Assembly (NCBI GenBank): GCA_905178155.1
Contig: CAJINV010000009.1
Span: 1,485,907-1,549,906, forward strand
Reading direction: 5' to 3'
Source of the DNA: Amoebophrya sp. A120
Taxonomy: Eukaryota; Sar; Dinophyceae; Syndiniales; Amoebophryaceae
Length of the DNA: 64,000 nucleotides
The translations under genes and the position numbers were made by a program. This document shows, in pieces, positions 23,431-33,700 of this stretch (its first letter is position 1; each line of letters begins with the position of its first letter). A model generated the notes under the pieces. It did no database searches. It was not told the origin of the DNA and worked only from the letters and a program-made list of their open reading frames with translations.

Positions 23431-24940
23431 ATGGCGTCTCAGGTCCAGGATATGCAACCTTGTTTGCGGCCATGCAACTGGGCCGAATTTCGGTCCAAGT
23501 ATGGAGTCGATCCCATGAATACGGCGTCGGAACAAGAGCTCATGCCTCTTGTGCAGCAGCGGGGAATCGAAGCGATGAAGCGCTACGACGTTGCCATGAC
23601 GCTTTATTACGGTCTAGATGTCGTACTCGGAGGAGCCGACTTCCTCGCGAAGAAACTCGCTTCGCAGCAAGGAGATGGGCCCCTGGATTTCACGATCCAC
23701 CTCGTGGGGTGCGAGATTGAGCTCATGTTCCTGAAGGATATCAAGAAGTTCGTGATGGACGAAATCGAGCGGCAGTGGAGTGCGAGATTGGGGCGGCAGG
23801 TGAAGTTGCATGTCGTTCTTTTCTGCGCGCCGAACAACGCTGCAAGCAACATACCCCCCGACGTCGTGCGCGACATCCTGGCCGGCGACCTACCCCCAGG
23901 AGTGAGTGGACATGAAGCGTTGTGGCAGGATCTTGTCGGGGGCGGTGGCAGCAGCCGGCTCCCGTTTCCGGACGTCGCCTTCTGTCTGAATGCGGGTTTC
24001 GGAGGGGGTTATGTCGAGTGGGGTGGCGCGCTCGAGCTGTTTCGGGATCAGCGCATTCCTGTGATTGCGACCGACTACACGGCCTATTCGGCACTGCGCT
24101 CGCTGCATCTTCTTTCCTCTGCCTACACGTGCGCGAACTACCTGCCGTGCGTTTTGAATCCCTTTCGCAAACTAAAAGGGCCAACGCCCCCAGACCAGTT
24201 TCATCTCACGGGCGAAAGGGAGCTCGTTTATCAGAACTACCTCTTCGGCATCAACTTGCAATCAACGCCACAGCTGATCCACACCTATCGCGACTACAAT
24301 TCCCCGGGTGAGCTGCTTCGTGTGCCGAAACCCCCACAAGCAAACGAGGTGGTCATGTCGTTTTCCTCCGATTCACGCAAATGCTTCTTCCACGAGAAAA
24401 ACAACGAAACTGCAGTCGCCGAAAGCAAATCTCCTGCCGCCGTGGAAGTGCTACACCTGAATAGCAAGACGTACATGATGGTGCATGATTGTATCTTCGA
24501 CGCCGATTCGGGACGAGCAGCGGCGTACTTACTAAGGGGCTTTGAAGCCACCGCTGTGCCGCTCAAAGCATTGCCGGATGATCTGCGACTCAGGTGAGCT
24601 TCATATGGACTTACTTCCTTTTCAGTATATGTTTAGACTGACTGTCATCGTCAGCGGCATGAATGCAAAATTAATAGAAGCAAACAATCAGAAAAACCGA
24701 AACTTCGTCATCTTCTAGGATTATCAGGGTTTGCTAAAAAAAATATTTCCTACCCCATCACCGCTGCGCAGGTCTGGCACACTTTGCCGCATTGTTGGTC
24801 TGCAGTCGGAGGACGGAAAGAAGCACAATAACAGAACCGGGATGATTGTAGACTTCCGGGAGGAAAAAGGTCGGTACATTGTCCACTTTGGTGGCGTAAA
24901 CGACACCGTTTCCGTGAAGATTGCGAACATCGTAGTCTAG
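23431..24940 (+). CDS. MSS51 C-terminal-domain-like protein, 2 exons, 443 aa
   Basis: Exon 23431-24593 ends at a classical GTGAGC donor; exon 24772-24940 starts after GCGCAG. Together they make 444 codons. The ATG at 23431 is the first in frame. Residues about 180-290 (PDVAFCLNAGFGGGYVEWGG, then IPVIATDYTAYSALRSL) match the pattern of the putative mitochondrial splicing suppressor 51 C-terminal domain, found in many protist MYND-type proteins. No MYND zinc finger is seen here. The short second exon encodes a small beta-rich tail (NRTGMIVDFREEKGRYIVHF) like the NGxxG...GRYxV repeats often attached to such proteins. The function is not established; a mitochondrial role is a family-level guess. 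Confidence 0.75.
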
Positions 24941-25885
24941 GCGGAGATAGTCCCGCAACTTCGCCAGAGCTAAGGAAGGAAACACAAGACTTTCTACCTC
25001 TCTCAACGAACTCGGAAGGATGTTTGCGACTTAATTTTTTGATTACATCATCAAACAGTGTCACTTTAGTTTTAGTGTTGGTGTTTCTGCTTGGGTCTGC
25101 CTCATCGCTACATTTTTTTGCTGATTTATGACGAAGCACGAGCGCCATCCTCTTTCCTATTCATTCACTGTGATTCCAAAGTTAAGACAAGGAATCTTTC
25201 CTTGGACTTCTATTGCCAAGTCTCTCGATCATGCGGGATTCGCGGCGAGGATTCCTTTTCTATCAGAAGACTGTTTTTTTTTGCTGTAAGTTCTCGACGG
25301 GTCTTGCACTTGCTCCAAATTGTTTTTTTTTGCTCCAGGATCAAAGGGCATTTGTATTTGAAGCGACATTAAAACTCCAACTCGAAGAAAGAATATTTTC
25401 CGGGTTCGCACATGGAATCAAGCACATGGACATGTGCACATCAGCGGATAGAATTTTTTCGACTTCAGGTGAAATAAAAGCGACAAAAAATGCAAAAAGT
25501 AAAAACTCTCATGGACTTTACTACTAGTGAAAGCAAGCGTAAGCGATGAACTGATTCGTTGGTCGTTTTGTTGTTGGCTTTTGAAATGGCACGCCAGACA
25601 CACAGTAAATCCGATTGAGTTGGAGAGGCCCTGTCAGAGGGACGTAGGCACGTGTTGTAAGAAGTGAGTGGTGTAGAGAGTTTTCGAGGATTGCGTTTTC
25701 GAAAAGTGGTTCCATGATATGTCGTCAAGTTGGTCTTCCGAACGGAGCGTTTTTGTTAGTTGCAACGTAAAACAGTGGAAAATTGAGGAGCCTCACACCA
25801 CGACGCGACCCAGAACCAGAAGTGATGGCTTTGTCATGAGTAGAAAAAAGAACAGACGGCCGCTGCTTCATCTGCATGGTTCAAG
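24941..25885. other. Intergenic, no gene seen
   Basis: About 0.95 kb, AT-rich, with poly-T runs near 25265-25335. Only short frames without homology-like features. Confidence 0.5.
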
Positions 25886-27487
25886 ATGATCGCTACTCTA
25901 CTGACTCGTGCGGATGCAGCCCTGTACCAGTCTCCTTTGGCGGGGAAATTCATCTCCACAAGGAGTTTCAGCACGCGCGTCGCTGTCAAGACCAACGAGT
26001 ACGATGTTGTCATTGTCGGGGCGGGCGTCATCGGTTCCTCCACCGCGTTGCACCTGTCGAAAAAACTGGCGTCGAAGAAAACCCCGACTCGTATTCTCGT
26101 CGTGGACCGAAGAAGCGAAATCGCCGCCGAGCAGTCCAGCAAGTCATGGGGCTTCGTGCGCGTGCAGGGTCGGGACTACCGAGAAATCCCGCTGATGCTC
26201 GAGGCGAGGGATTTCTGGAAGAACCTCGGCGCGGAGGTCCAGTGGCAGCAGACGGGGCACATTGCGTTATACGACAGAGCCGATGCGCAGAAGGCGGGCC
26301 GAGTGAGGAACTGGGCTGAATACGCAATTCAGCACTTTGGAGTCAAGTACGAGATCCTGAACGAAGGGACGACAAGGCAAGAAACGCAAGACGCACGAGA
26401 TGAGCTCCACAAATTGCTGCCAACCTTACGAAACCCAGGTCAATACGGGGCGTGTTTCACACCAGAAGACGGGAACATTGATCCGAGGCTGGGGACGGAG
26501 GCGCTGGCAAAGAGAGCGCAGAGCGGAGGGGCGAGCTCCTCCTGTAGTGTCGAGTTTCGACTGAATACAGAAGTGCAGGGAGTTTCACAGGACCACAATG
26601 CACGAATCTCCCTGAAGCTCGGAACAACTCCTACCGCGACAGAGCGTATCACTGCGAAATCTCTTGTGATCGCGACTGCCGGGTGGGCGCCCGAGTTTCT
26701 GCGCGCCAACAAGCTTCCTACGTACCCGAGCCTGCGGCTGCACGCGAGTGCGGGGGAGTTGATGATGAAAAATACCGACAACCTCAAAAGCGAGACCGAC
26801 CACCCGACGGTCTGGTACCATGGGTTGTCTTTCCGAAAACACAAGCACATAGCAAGCTCCCCTTCACAGAATAAATCGGCTGCGAGCAGTTCCTTCACTT
26901 TTACTTTCGCAGACGGGGGCGCCGCGGAGGAACACGACTTTGGCTTGGAATCCGTCCTGTACGGCTGGCGATTTCTCCCGCACCTGAAGGACTTTTACAG
27001 TCAGACGAATCTGAAGTTTCGCCCGGAAAGCTTCCCGTCACCAAGGATAGACAAGTGCCCGGACGCGAATGAGAAACGACTGGAGAAGGCAGTGGCTAAG
27101 TATCGGAACATGTTTGGAGTACTACACGGAAGCACTAGTGGAGCGCAAACGCCGCCGGTCATCGAAATGTCGAAATCTTGGGCCGGTTGGATCGACATCA
27201 CGCCAGATATGATCCCGGTGATAGACTACGTACCAACGAAAGAAGATTATCGCAAAAATACAACCAGCAACATTGTCATCTCCTCTGGGTACAGCGGTCA
27301 TGGGCTCGGACTAGCACCAGCCGCAGGGCGACTGACCGCTGATTTGGTCGTGGCAAGTTTGATGCCAACTGGCACTCCAGATGAAATGGAGTCTTTGAAT
27401 GTTGAAAAGGTAAAAGAGGAAGCATACCCATTCAGATTTTCCAGGTTCCAAGAACAGTGGTTTCATTCTATTCAGAGTTTAGTTTAG
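25886..27487 (+). CDS. Mitochondrial-type FAD-dependent oxidoreductase (DAO family), 533 aa
   Basis: Single exon from the ATG at 25886. The first about 35 residues (MIATLLTRADAALYQ..., FISTRSFSTR) are basic and lack acidic residues apart from one Asp, like a mitochondrial presequence. The dinucleotide-binding motif VVIVGAGVIGSS (GxGxxG at 45-50) opens a Rossmann fold, followed by the ribose-binding acidic end LVVDRR. The C-terminus has the DAO-family signature SGYSGHGLGLAPAAGRLTAD, which closes over FAD. Members oxidise amines such as sarcosine, dimethylglycine or D-amino acids; the exact substrate cannot be read from sequence. It resembles the FOXRED1/sarcosine-oxidase side of the family in overall layout. 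Confidence 0.85.
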   Translation: MIATLLTRADAALYQSPLAGKFISTRSFSTRVAVKTNEYDVVIVGAGVIGSSTALHLSKKLASKKTPTRILVVDRRSEIAAEQSSKSWGFVRVQGRDYREIPLMLEARDFWKNLGAEVQWQQTGHIALYDRADAQKAGRVRNWAEYAIQHFGVKYEILNEGTTRQETQDARDELHKLLPTLRNPGQYGACFTPEDGNIDPRLGTEALAKRAQSGGASSSCSVEFRLNTEVQGVSQDHNARISLKLGTTPTATERITAKSLVIATAGWAPEFLRANKLPTYPSLRLHASAGELMMKNTDNLKSETDHPTVWYHGLSFRKHKHIASSPSQNKSAASSSFTFTFADGGAAEEHDFGLESVLYGWRFLPHLKDFYSQTNLKFRPESFPSPRIDKCPDANEKRLEKAVAKYRNMFGVLHGSTSGAQTPPVIEMSKSWAGWIDITPDMIPVIDYVPTKEDYRKNTTSNIVISSGYSGHGLGLAPAAGRLTADLVVASLMPTGTPDEMESLNVEKVKEEAYPFRFSRFQEQWFHSIQSLV

Positions 27488-28261
27488 GCTAGGACTTTCA
27501 CCAAACGAGTTGGATTTTTGGTTTCGATGTTGTTTGGCTGGTGCGTTTTTGTGCATAGTTGTACAGCCTTCAAGAGTTTTTGCTTGCTGTTGATGTGCAG
27601 ATCTTTCCACAATTTTGCAAAGTGAGGATTTGATGTTGTTGTTTCCAGTGCCACAAACAAGAAGTGTAAGTGACCCAACGGTGGTCTGCGTCGAGCAGTT
27701 TGAGCCAAGAAAACGAAGTGACGAAATTTGGATGTTGCCTCAAGGTCGTTGCACTGACGAAGCAGGTCCCTATGCTGCAGGATCATGGTAAGGTTCACAT
27801 TGAAGATCACTACTTTCACACCAGCTACAGATGCTTACTTCTGCACAGAAAAGCCTAGTACGCACCAGATCCCGTGAAACTTTCGATCACCGAAAGAAAA
27901 AGAAAAGAAATGCAGGCGCGCTCCGAAACAACAACAAGCGATCCGTAATTGTGAAGCTCCGGAATACATGAAGAAGACAGATAAAGCTCCATTTGATCAG
28001 CGTCCGACATGCTAAAGCCCGCATGCGTTTGAGATCCTGTCCTTTACACCTGTTAGCGGAATGATGATCTTGTTCGTCAATTTCATTTTGTCCATACGGA
28101 TTCCGCCAGGAAACTGACTGTTAGCGACTTCATCTCTGTCTTCATAGTGGCTTCTTAGCTACATCCATAGTGATCTTTGTCAAAACGCAAGTTTTCATGC
28201 AGATTCGGATTCGCATTTTCCAGTGTCAGTACCTGTAGCTAGGACAACATTTTGCCACAAT
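27488..28261. other. Intergenic, no gene seen
   Basis: No supported coding frame. The frame of the next gene is open from 28223, but with a GTG; the first ATG is 28262. Confidence 0.5.
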
Positions 28262-30082
28262 ATGACGGCAATGAAGAAGGCAAAAAAGCGACCCGCACCT
28301 TATTGCGATTCGGGGGTAGCTGAGAAGGAAGCAAAAAGCCCAGCCGCTACTGAGGAGCCAGTTGCGGTGAAGCCACTGGGACGTTTCCTCGGAAAAGTGC
28401 ACGAAATCGAAGAGGCAGAGAAGAATCAGGCACAAGATCCAGCACCAACCAAAGAAAATGTGCCAGCTGAGGAGCAGCCCAAGAAGAAAGTAAAAAAGAG
28501 CAAAGCCTCGGAAAAAGAACCAGAAACCCCGGGAAACACGGATGCCTCCACCGTAGCAGAGGACGACCATGTAGTTGCTGCTGCAGTGAAACAAGACGAG
28601 CCGACAAAAAAGGTTAAAACTGTCGAAGCTCCGGTCGACGAAAATCTCCCCGATGAAGATCCTGCGCCCTACCCGTATGAAGCGGACGTCGCCGACCATT
28701 TCGAAACGCCACGAGAGGCGTATCAGGACTTGAAATCTATTCTGGATTTTTACATCAAGCAGACACACAACAGGTGCTTGCTCGGCTCCGACGACCGAAA
28801 TGCGAAGATCACGATCTACGACCCCTACTACTGCAAGGGAAACGCGAAGAGAAAGTTGACCGAGGTAATGAATAGCACTGCAATATCTACAACTCCAGAC
28901 GACGCAGAAGACGAAGACAAAGTAGAAGGCGAGGAAGTAAACGAGAAAACGATGGAAAAGCGCAAAAAGGACGAGCAGCGACACACTAAGCCCCCGGTCG
29001 AAGTGGTGAATCAGAAGCGCGATTTCTACAAAGATCTGGAAGAAAAAAATCTCCCAAAACACGACATTCTCGTCACAAATCCGCCCTTTTCCGCGGATCA
29101 CAAGAACAAACTTTTCGACTACATCTATGACGAGGCGGTGAAATGTGAAAAGGAAAAGCGCGACACAAAGCCCTGGTGCGTCTTGCTGCCTTCCTGGACC
29201 TGCTCGAAAAAATTCTACAGGCGATTTTTGTTCAAACTCAGCGCCGTGGTGGAGGAGAGGAAAAACCGGGTGAAGGAGCAGAAGAAAAAGAAGAAAGCGG
29301 AGCAGGGGAAGAAGGTCACAGATTCTTCAGCTGGAGCCGAGCAGAATGAGACAAAGAACTCCGATGACGCCAGTAGCAATAACATGAAAAACGCTGTTGC
29401 AGCAGAAAACAAGTTTGACGAGTTCGACGCAACCTCAGAGCGGAAAGCCGAAGTCTTTTACATTGCGCCAAGGAAGAAGTACGAATTCCAGCACGATTTC
29501 AACGCCAGCAACACGAAGTCCGCACCGTTCTTCGGGCTGTGGATTTGTGGCGGATTCAAGAATTATACCGGCTATGCGGATAAGTTCGGCGGAAAAAAGC
29601 TGACGCTAGACCTGAAGGGCCTGCAAGACCAAAAGCTCGCGAGGACGCGCGAAGATGTGCAGAAGCGGCAGGAACTGAACCCAAATCAAAAGTGGCGGGC
29701 GGAGAAGTTCGGCGGCAAGAACGCAAAAGGAAACGGCAAGGGGAAAGCCAAAGGAGTAGCGAAGGGACAAAAAGGAGCAGACTCTTCGTCGCAGGGAGGC
29801 AAAGCGAAAGCTGGCCAAAAGGGTGTCAAAAAGGACAACGACAAGAAAGCCACGGAGGGCAAAGGAACGACGAAAATTGAGGCAGGAAAAGTGGAAGCTA
29901 CAAAAAGCACAGAAGCTGTGCCTTCCACGAAAGAAGCGAGTACAGCTTCCACCCCTGCTGCCGGCACGGCGGCTCCGAAGGTCGACAAGGCGAATATTAT
30001 CTGTCGCCACTTTCAATCGGCAGCAGGTTGCAGTCGTGGGGACAAATGCAAATTCAGACATGTTAAGGCGGATGCTGAATAG
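28262..30082 (+). CDS. NPPF-motif methyltransferase-like protein with C-terminal CCCH zinc finger, 606 aa
   Basis: Single exon; start ATG at 28262. The N-terminal about 130 residues are Lys/Glu/Pro-rich and disordered. A conserved-looking core runs from about 155 to 460: ITIYDPYYCKG, then HDILVTNPPFSADHKNKL with NPPF at 273-276, then PWCVLLPSWTCSKKFYRRF, and FYIAPRKKYEFQHDF followed by APFFGLWICGG. NPPF/NPPY is the catalytic motif IV of amino-group (adenine N6, cytosine N4, Gln) methyltransferases. A Lys-rich tail leads to a single CCCH finger C581-x8-C590-x5-C596-x3-H600, typical of RNA binding. A role as an RNA-directed methyltransferase is inference; I recall similar uncharacterised proteins in other protists, but the SAM-binding motif I is not clear here. 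Confidence 0.7.
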   Translation: MTAMKKAKKRPAPYCDSGVAEKEAKSPAATEEPVAVKPLGRFLGKVHEIEEAEKNQAQDPAPTKENVPAEEQPKKKVKKSKASEKEPETPGNTDASTVAEDDHVVAAAVKQDEPTKKVKTVEAPVDENLPDEDPAPYPYEADVADHFETPREAYQDLKSILDFYIKQTHNRCLLGSDDRNAKITIYDPYYCKGNAKRKLTEVMNSTAISTTPDDAEDEDKVEGEEVNEKTMEKRKKDEQRHTKPPVEVVNQKRDFYKDLEEKNLPKHDILVTNPPFSADHKNKLFDYIYDEAVKCEKEKRDTKPWCVLLPSWTCSKKFYRRFLFKLSAVVEERKNRVKEQKKKKKAEQGKKVTDSSAGAEQNETKNSDDASSNNMKNAVAAENKFDEFDATSERKAEVFYIAPRKKYEFQHDFNASNTKSAPFFGLWICGGFKNYTGYADKFGGKKLTLDLKGLQDQKLARTREDVQKRQELNPNQKWRAEKFGGKNAKGNGKGKAKGVAKGQKGADSSSQGGKAKAGQKGVKKDNDKKATEGKGTTKIEAGKVEATKSTEAVPSTKEASTASTPAAGTAAPKVDKANIICRHFQSAAGCSRGDKCKFRHVKADAE

Positions 30083-30294
30083 ATAGGAAAGCGCAAACTG
30101 TATTTCTCTGCCTATCAAGTTCGAACGTGCTATGCAGGACTAGTTGAAGAATTTTACGCACGTTTCGGAATCTCGGGCCGCACGGGTAATTTAGACCCTG
30201 AATTTGCAACTGGTTACTTATTTTGCTGATGTTCTCGATCTAAGTGGTAGTTTTGTCTGAATCGCAACTCCGTTTCGTTTTTGTTCGTGGTGCG

Positions 30295-30702
30295 ATGGCA
30301 GGTTCTGGAACCATTTTCCTTTCCTTTTCACACCAGCTTTAAGAGATTTCGGCACCGCTGCCATCCAAACGGTTTTCACGAACACTTTTCGTTGCCACTT
30401 CGATCTCTCTTTTGCTTCTCACAGCAAATTGTTGATGATGAAGATGGTTTTCTGCAAGTTCAGAGCTATCTCTATCGGTACGGTCTGCCCCTTGAGAATG
30501 TCAGAAAAGTCTTTGGAGTCGGTCAAAAAGACACAAAATCGGTAATTTTTTTCCTTGTTTTGTTTCGTGGTGTCGGAACGATGCGCTACGTGAAGGCTTG
30601 GTGATCATCCCGGAACACCTCCTCGTTCATCAGCCAAGGGTAGCAAGCAGTTGCTTATTTCTTCATAAAACTTTCTTTTTGCATCAGCGCTACTACGCAT
30701 GA
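30295..30702 (+). CDS. Possible small 3-exon gene (weak)
   Basis: The segment 30425-30541 reads as an open, compositionally protein-like 39-codon exon (DGFLQVQSYLYRYGLPLENV is part of it), preceded by CACAG and followed by GTAATT. Downstream CATCAG then gives CGC TAC TAC GCA TGA (30688-30702) in phase. Upstream, an ATG at 30295 (ATGGCA) could be a first exon only with a non-canonical GG-AG intron. The central exon flanks are convincing, but the whole gene is not; it could be a remnant exon of a lost gene. Confidence 0.25.
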
Positions 30703-30747
30703 TCATGTGAAAGCTGTGTGCTATTATTTTTTACGTTTACGAGTAAA

Positions 30748-33700
30748 ATGCTGTCATCTTCTGTCGTAGCGAGCTCAACCAGGGCAACTCGGCGTCGTGT
30801 ACGCGCCGGAGTTCTGCGAACGGGAAAGTCGCACACGTGTCGGTGGGCTAAGTGGCACGCATTCTCTACGAACGTTCCTGGTCCCCGGAAAAGCCGAACA
30901 CCCGCGGTCGACGATGCTGTCTTTGGGTTCGATGCAGTCGAAGCGCGAAAAAGGAGCAAAGCGTCGACGATTGGACAGGGAATGTTTGGAAGCCATAACA
31001 AAAACGCCCCACGCGAAAAGAAACCGGGCACGGACGGGGCGGGAGCGGACCAAGAAAACGATATTTTTGTCAATCCAGATTCATCTTCAAACATCCCGGG
31101 CGGGAAGAGCCGGCGCGCCTTTCACATAAGTAGCGAAGGCAGCATGAAGCCCGCACTTGATGCGAATTCGCATCTCGAGGCGTTGGCCCAGCAGCAACGG
31201 GATAGCAGATCCGCAGGAAAAGTGCGGCAGCGGTATCTTGGAACTCAACCTGACAGCACAAACAGGAGTCGAATCGGTAATAACGACCGAACGCCTGCGA
31301 GCGGTAGCAGCGCTGCGAGTGAACCACGGAGCGCGGCAGCTAGCGGCGCCGCAAGCTCCTCGGCAGCCGCCGCAGCTGTGACACTGGAGGGAAAAACTGC
31401 TTTTTCCTCGACGGTGGCCGTGAATAAGGCGCACCAAAAACGCATGCAGGAAATGGAGGCTCGGGAGCAAAAGCTTACATCGCAGCACCGAGCCTTGCTC
31501 GACCAGTTTTCAGCGGTGGGATATTTTTTTTTCGGGCTATGAAGAAGTAGCTTTCCTTGAATATTGCAAAAGTGCAGAGCGAGATTGCCGCCATCAAACA
31601 GAATTTTTGGCACGTTGTGCTCATGATTTGAATTTGGAAACCAAAACCTTCAGCTTCGCGCCCGTCTGGCAGTATTGGAAAAGGAGAACGAGATCGCGAT
31701 CGAGGAAAAAGTGGAATGGCAGCAGGAACGCGCGTGTTTGCTGCACCAGAGTGCCGTGTACCGGCGCCAGTTCGAGGAGCTACAGGAGGAAAGGAAAGCA
31801 CAGGAAGAAAAACTCGCTTTCGAACGCGAAACGCTACGAGCTCTGGCCACCGAAGAACTTCTACCGATTGCTGCGGACTTCGCGGAAGAGACCGTGGACC
31901 GGGAAGAACCAGAGCAGAATCAAGTCAGCGCAGTCGAAGCAAAGAATCTCAAAACTGACGAAGACCGATCGCTCTTGTCTCCGTCTGGGCCAACATCGGC
32001 AACGGATGTACCAGCGCAAGCAGGAGGACAAGCTCCTTCTAGTGCTGCCTCGCATGATCCAAGCTGCAAGAACTTTTTGTCCTCTACTTCACCGGCAGCT
32101 GCGGCGGCATCCTCCGTGAATATGAGGGCACAGCAGAAGGAGGAACAAGTTGGCGATTCTACAGACCCTGTAGTAAGTCGACAACTCTCCATGGCTTCAG
32201 TGAAGATGTCCTCAACCAGAGACAGCAACATCGATGCGATTGCCAAACTGTTTGAAAGTTTGCGCGATCGCGCCGTGGAAACAGAACGGCTACTGCAGGA
32301 GGTCATCGACGGCGATTTGCATACTAGCGTTGGCGAAGGAAATTCAAGCGCGGCGCTGCAAGCTGGAACAGATGTTGCTGACGTAGAAAGCAAGGGACCT
32401 CCCAGCGCAAGAAGTGCAACGAGAAAATCAGAATTAGGCGTTCCTCCGGCAGACCTGCGAATGCGGCTAGCGACTCTGCGTTCGCAACGCGCACCCCTAA
32501 ATTCACTGAAAAGTGCCTTCGAACTGGTAGCCGGACTGAACAAAGATGCTTCCGTACACGGTACTAGCCCTTCGGCACAGGTGGTGCAGACCGACTCTTC
32601 TAACCCCGAGCAAGCTCCGACAGAGCTGCGACTCAGCCGGCTCATCGAGGAAGTGTCCGCGAAGAAGCAGGCAGCAGCCGACCAGAAAGTGCTGCGCATG
32701 CTCGACCAGGCGGAAAGCGAGAAAGAGGAGTTGATGAATCAGATTGCTCGATTGGAAACAGAGGTTGTAAGAAGTTCCAGAACGACCACGACCAATTCCA
32801 GTGCTGCGTCCGTTCTGGGTGGGAGCGCTATCATCAACACCGGTGCTCAGAGAAGCGAAGCCGATTCCCTGGAAGAGCTTTTGCGCCAAGAGCTGGCGGA
32901 CACGCGGGAAGAAGCGGAGCTGGAGAGAGCTTTGCGGGAGACGCAGGAAGTAGAGCTGGGAACAAGTAGTACTGGTGTTTTGACCGCGGGCAGTAAGGAA
33001 AGCGAACAAGAAAACAGAACTGTGCCTTCGCTCGGAAACTCCGAGCCCTCCGGTTCTACTCGGGGGAAGTCAAAAGCCTATAGTGCTGAAGATACAGGTG
33101 CCATTTCTGGGACGGGTAACAAGGAGCAATTCCATGGTGTTGATCAAGGAATATCCTTGCGTTCCGATGCAGAGGCATCTTCCCACATCGAGTCCAAACT
33201 TGCAATGCAGCGACACGAACTGGAAATACAGCATGCAAGAGAGTTGGAAGAAGTGATGCTCCTATCGGGAGAATTCAAACAACGAGCTCTCGGGCAGAAC
33301 CAGCGCGTTGACATTCTCAGACTCTTGAAGGGATTGCTGAAAAGCCGAAAGGCAGAGCGAACTACGTCAGGATCATCAAATCACGGTGCTCGCACGGAAG
33401 GAGAACGAGAAGCCAAGGTTGAGCTGACTGGTATAGATGCTGAGAAGAGCTCTACGGGAAAAATGGACGAGATAACAAGTTACGCTCGTCAAAAGGCTCT
33501 CGACAATACGACCAATACTTCTATCAGCAGCGCCAAGACGACAAGAAGTACAAGTAGCAGCACTGCCGCACCATCGAATGTTCCTGCCGTCGCTGAACTG
33601 TTGGAGATAGAAAAACGGAAGTCAGAAGAACTCCAGGGAAGACTGCAGGAGGAGAAAGCGCGCTACGAGTATGAGAAATCCTGGATGTTGGAGCAAATGG

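Noticed and set aside
28226-29101. 291-codon minus-strand frame
   Set aside because: Antisense to the NPPF protein; hydrophobic Leu/Phe/Val-rich translation is the mirror of Lys/Glu-rich coding sequence.
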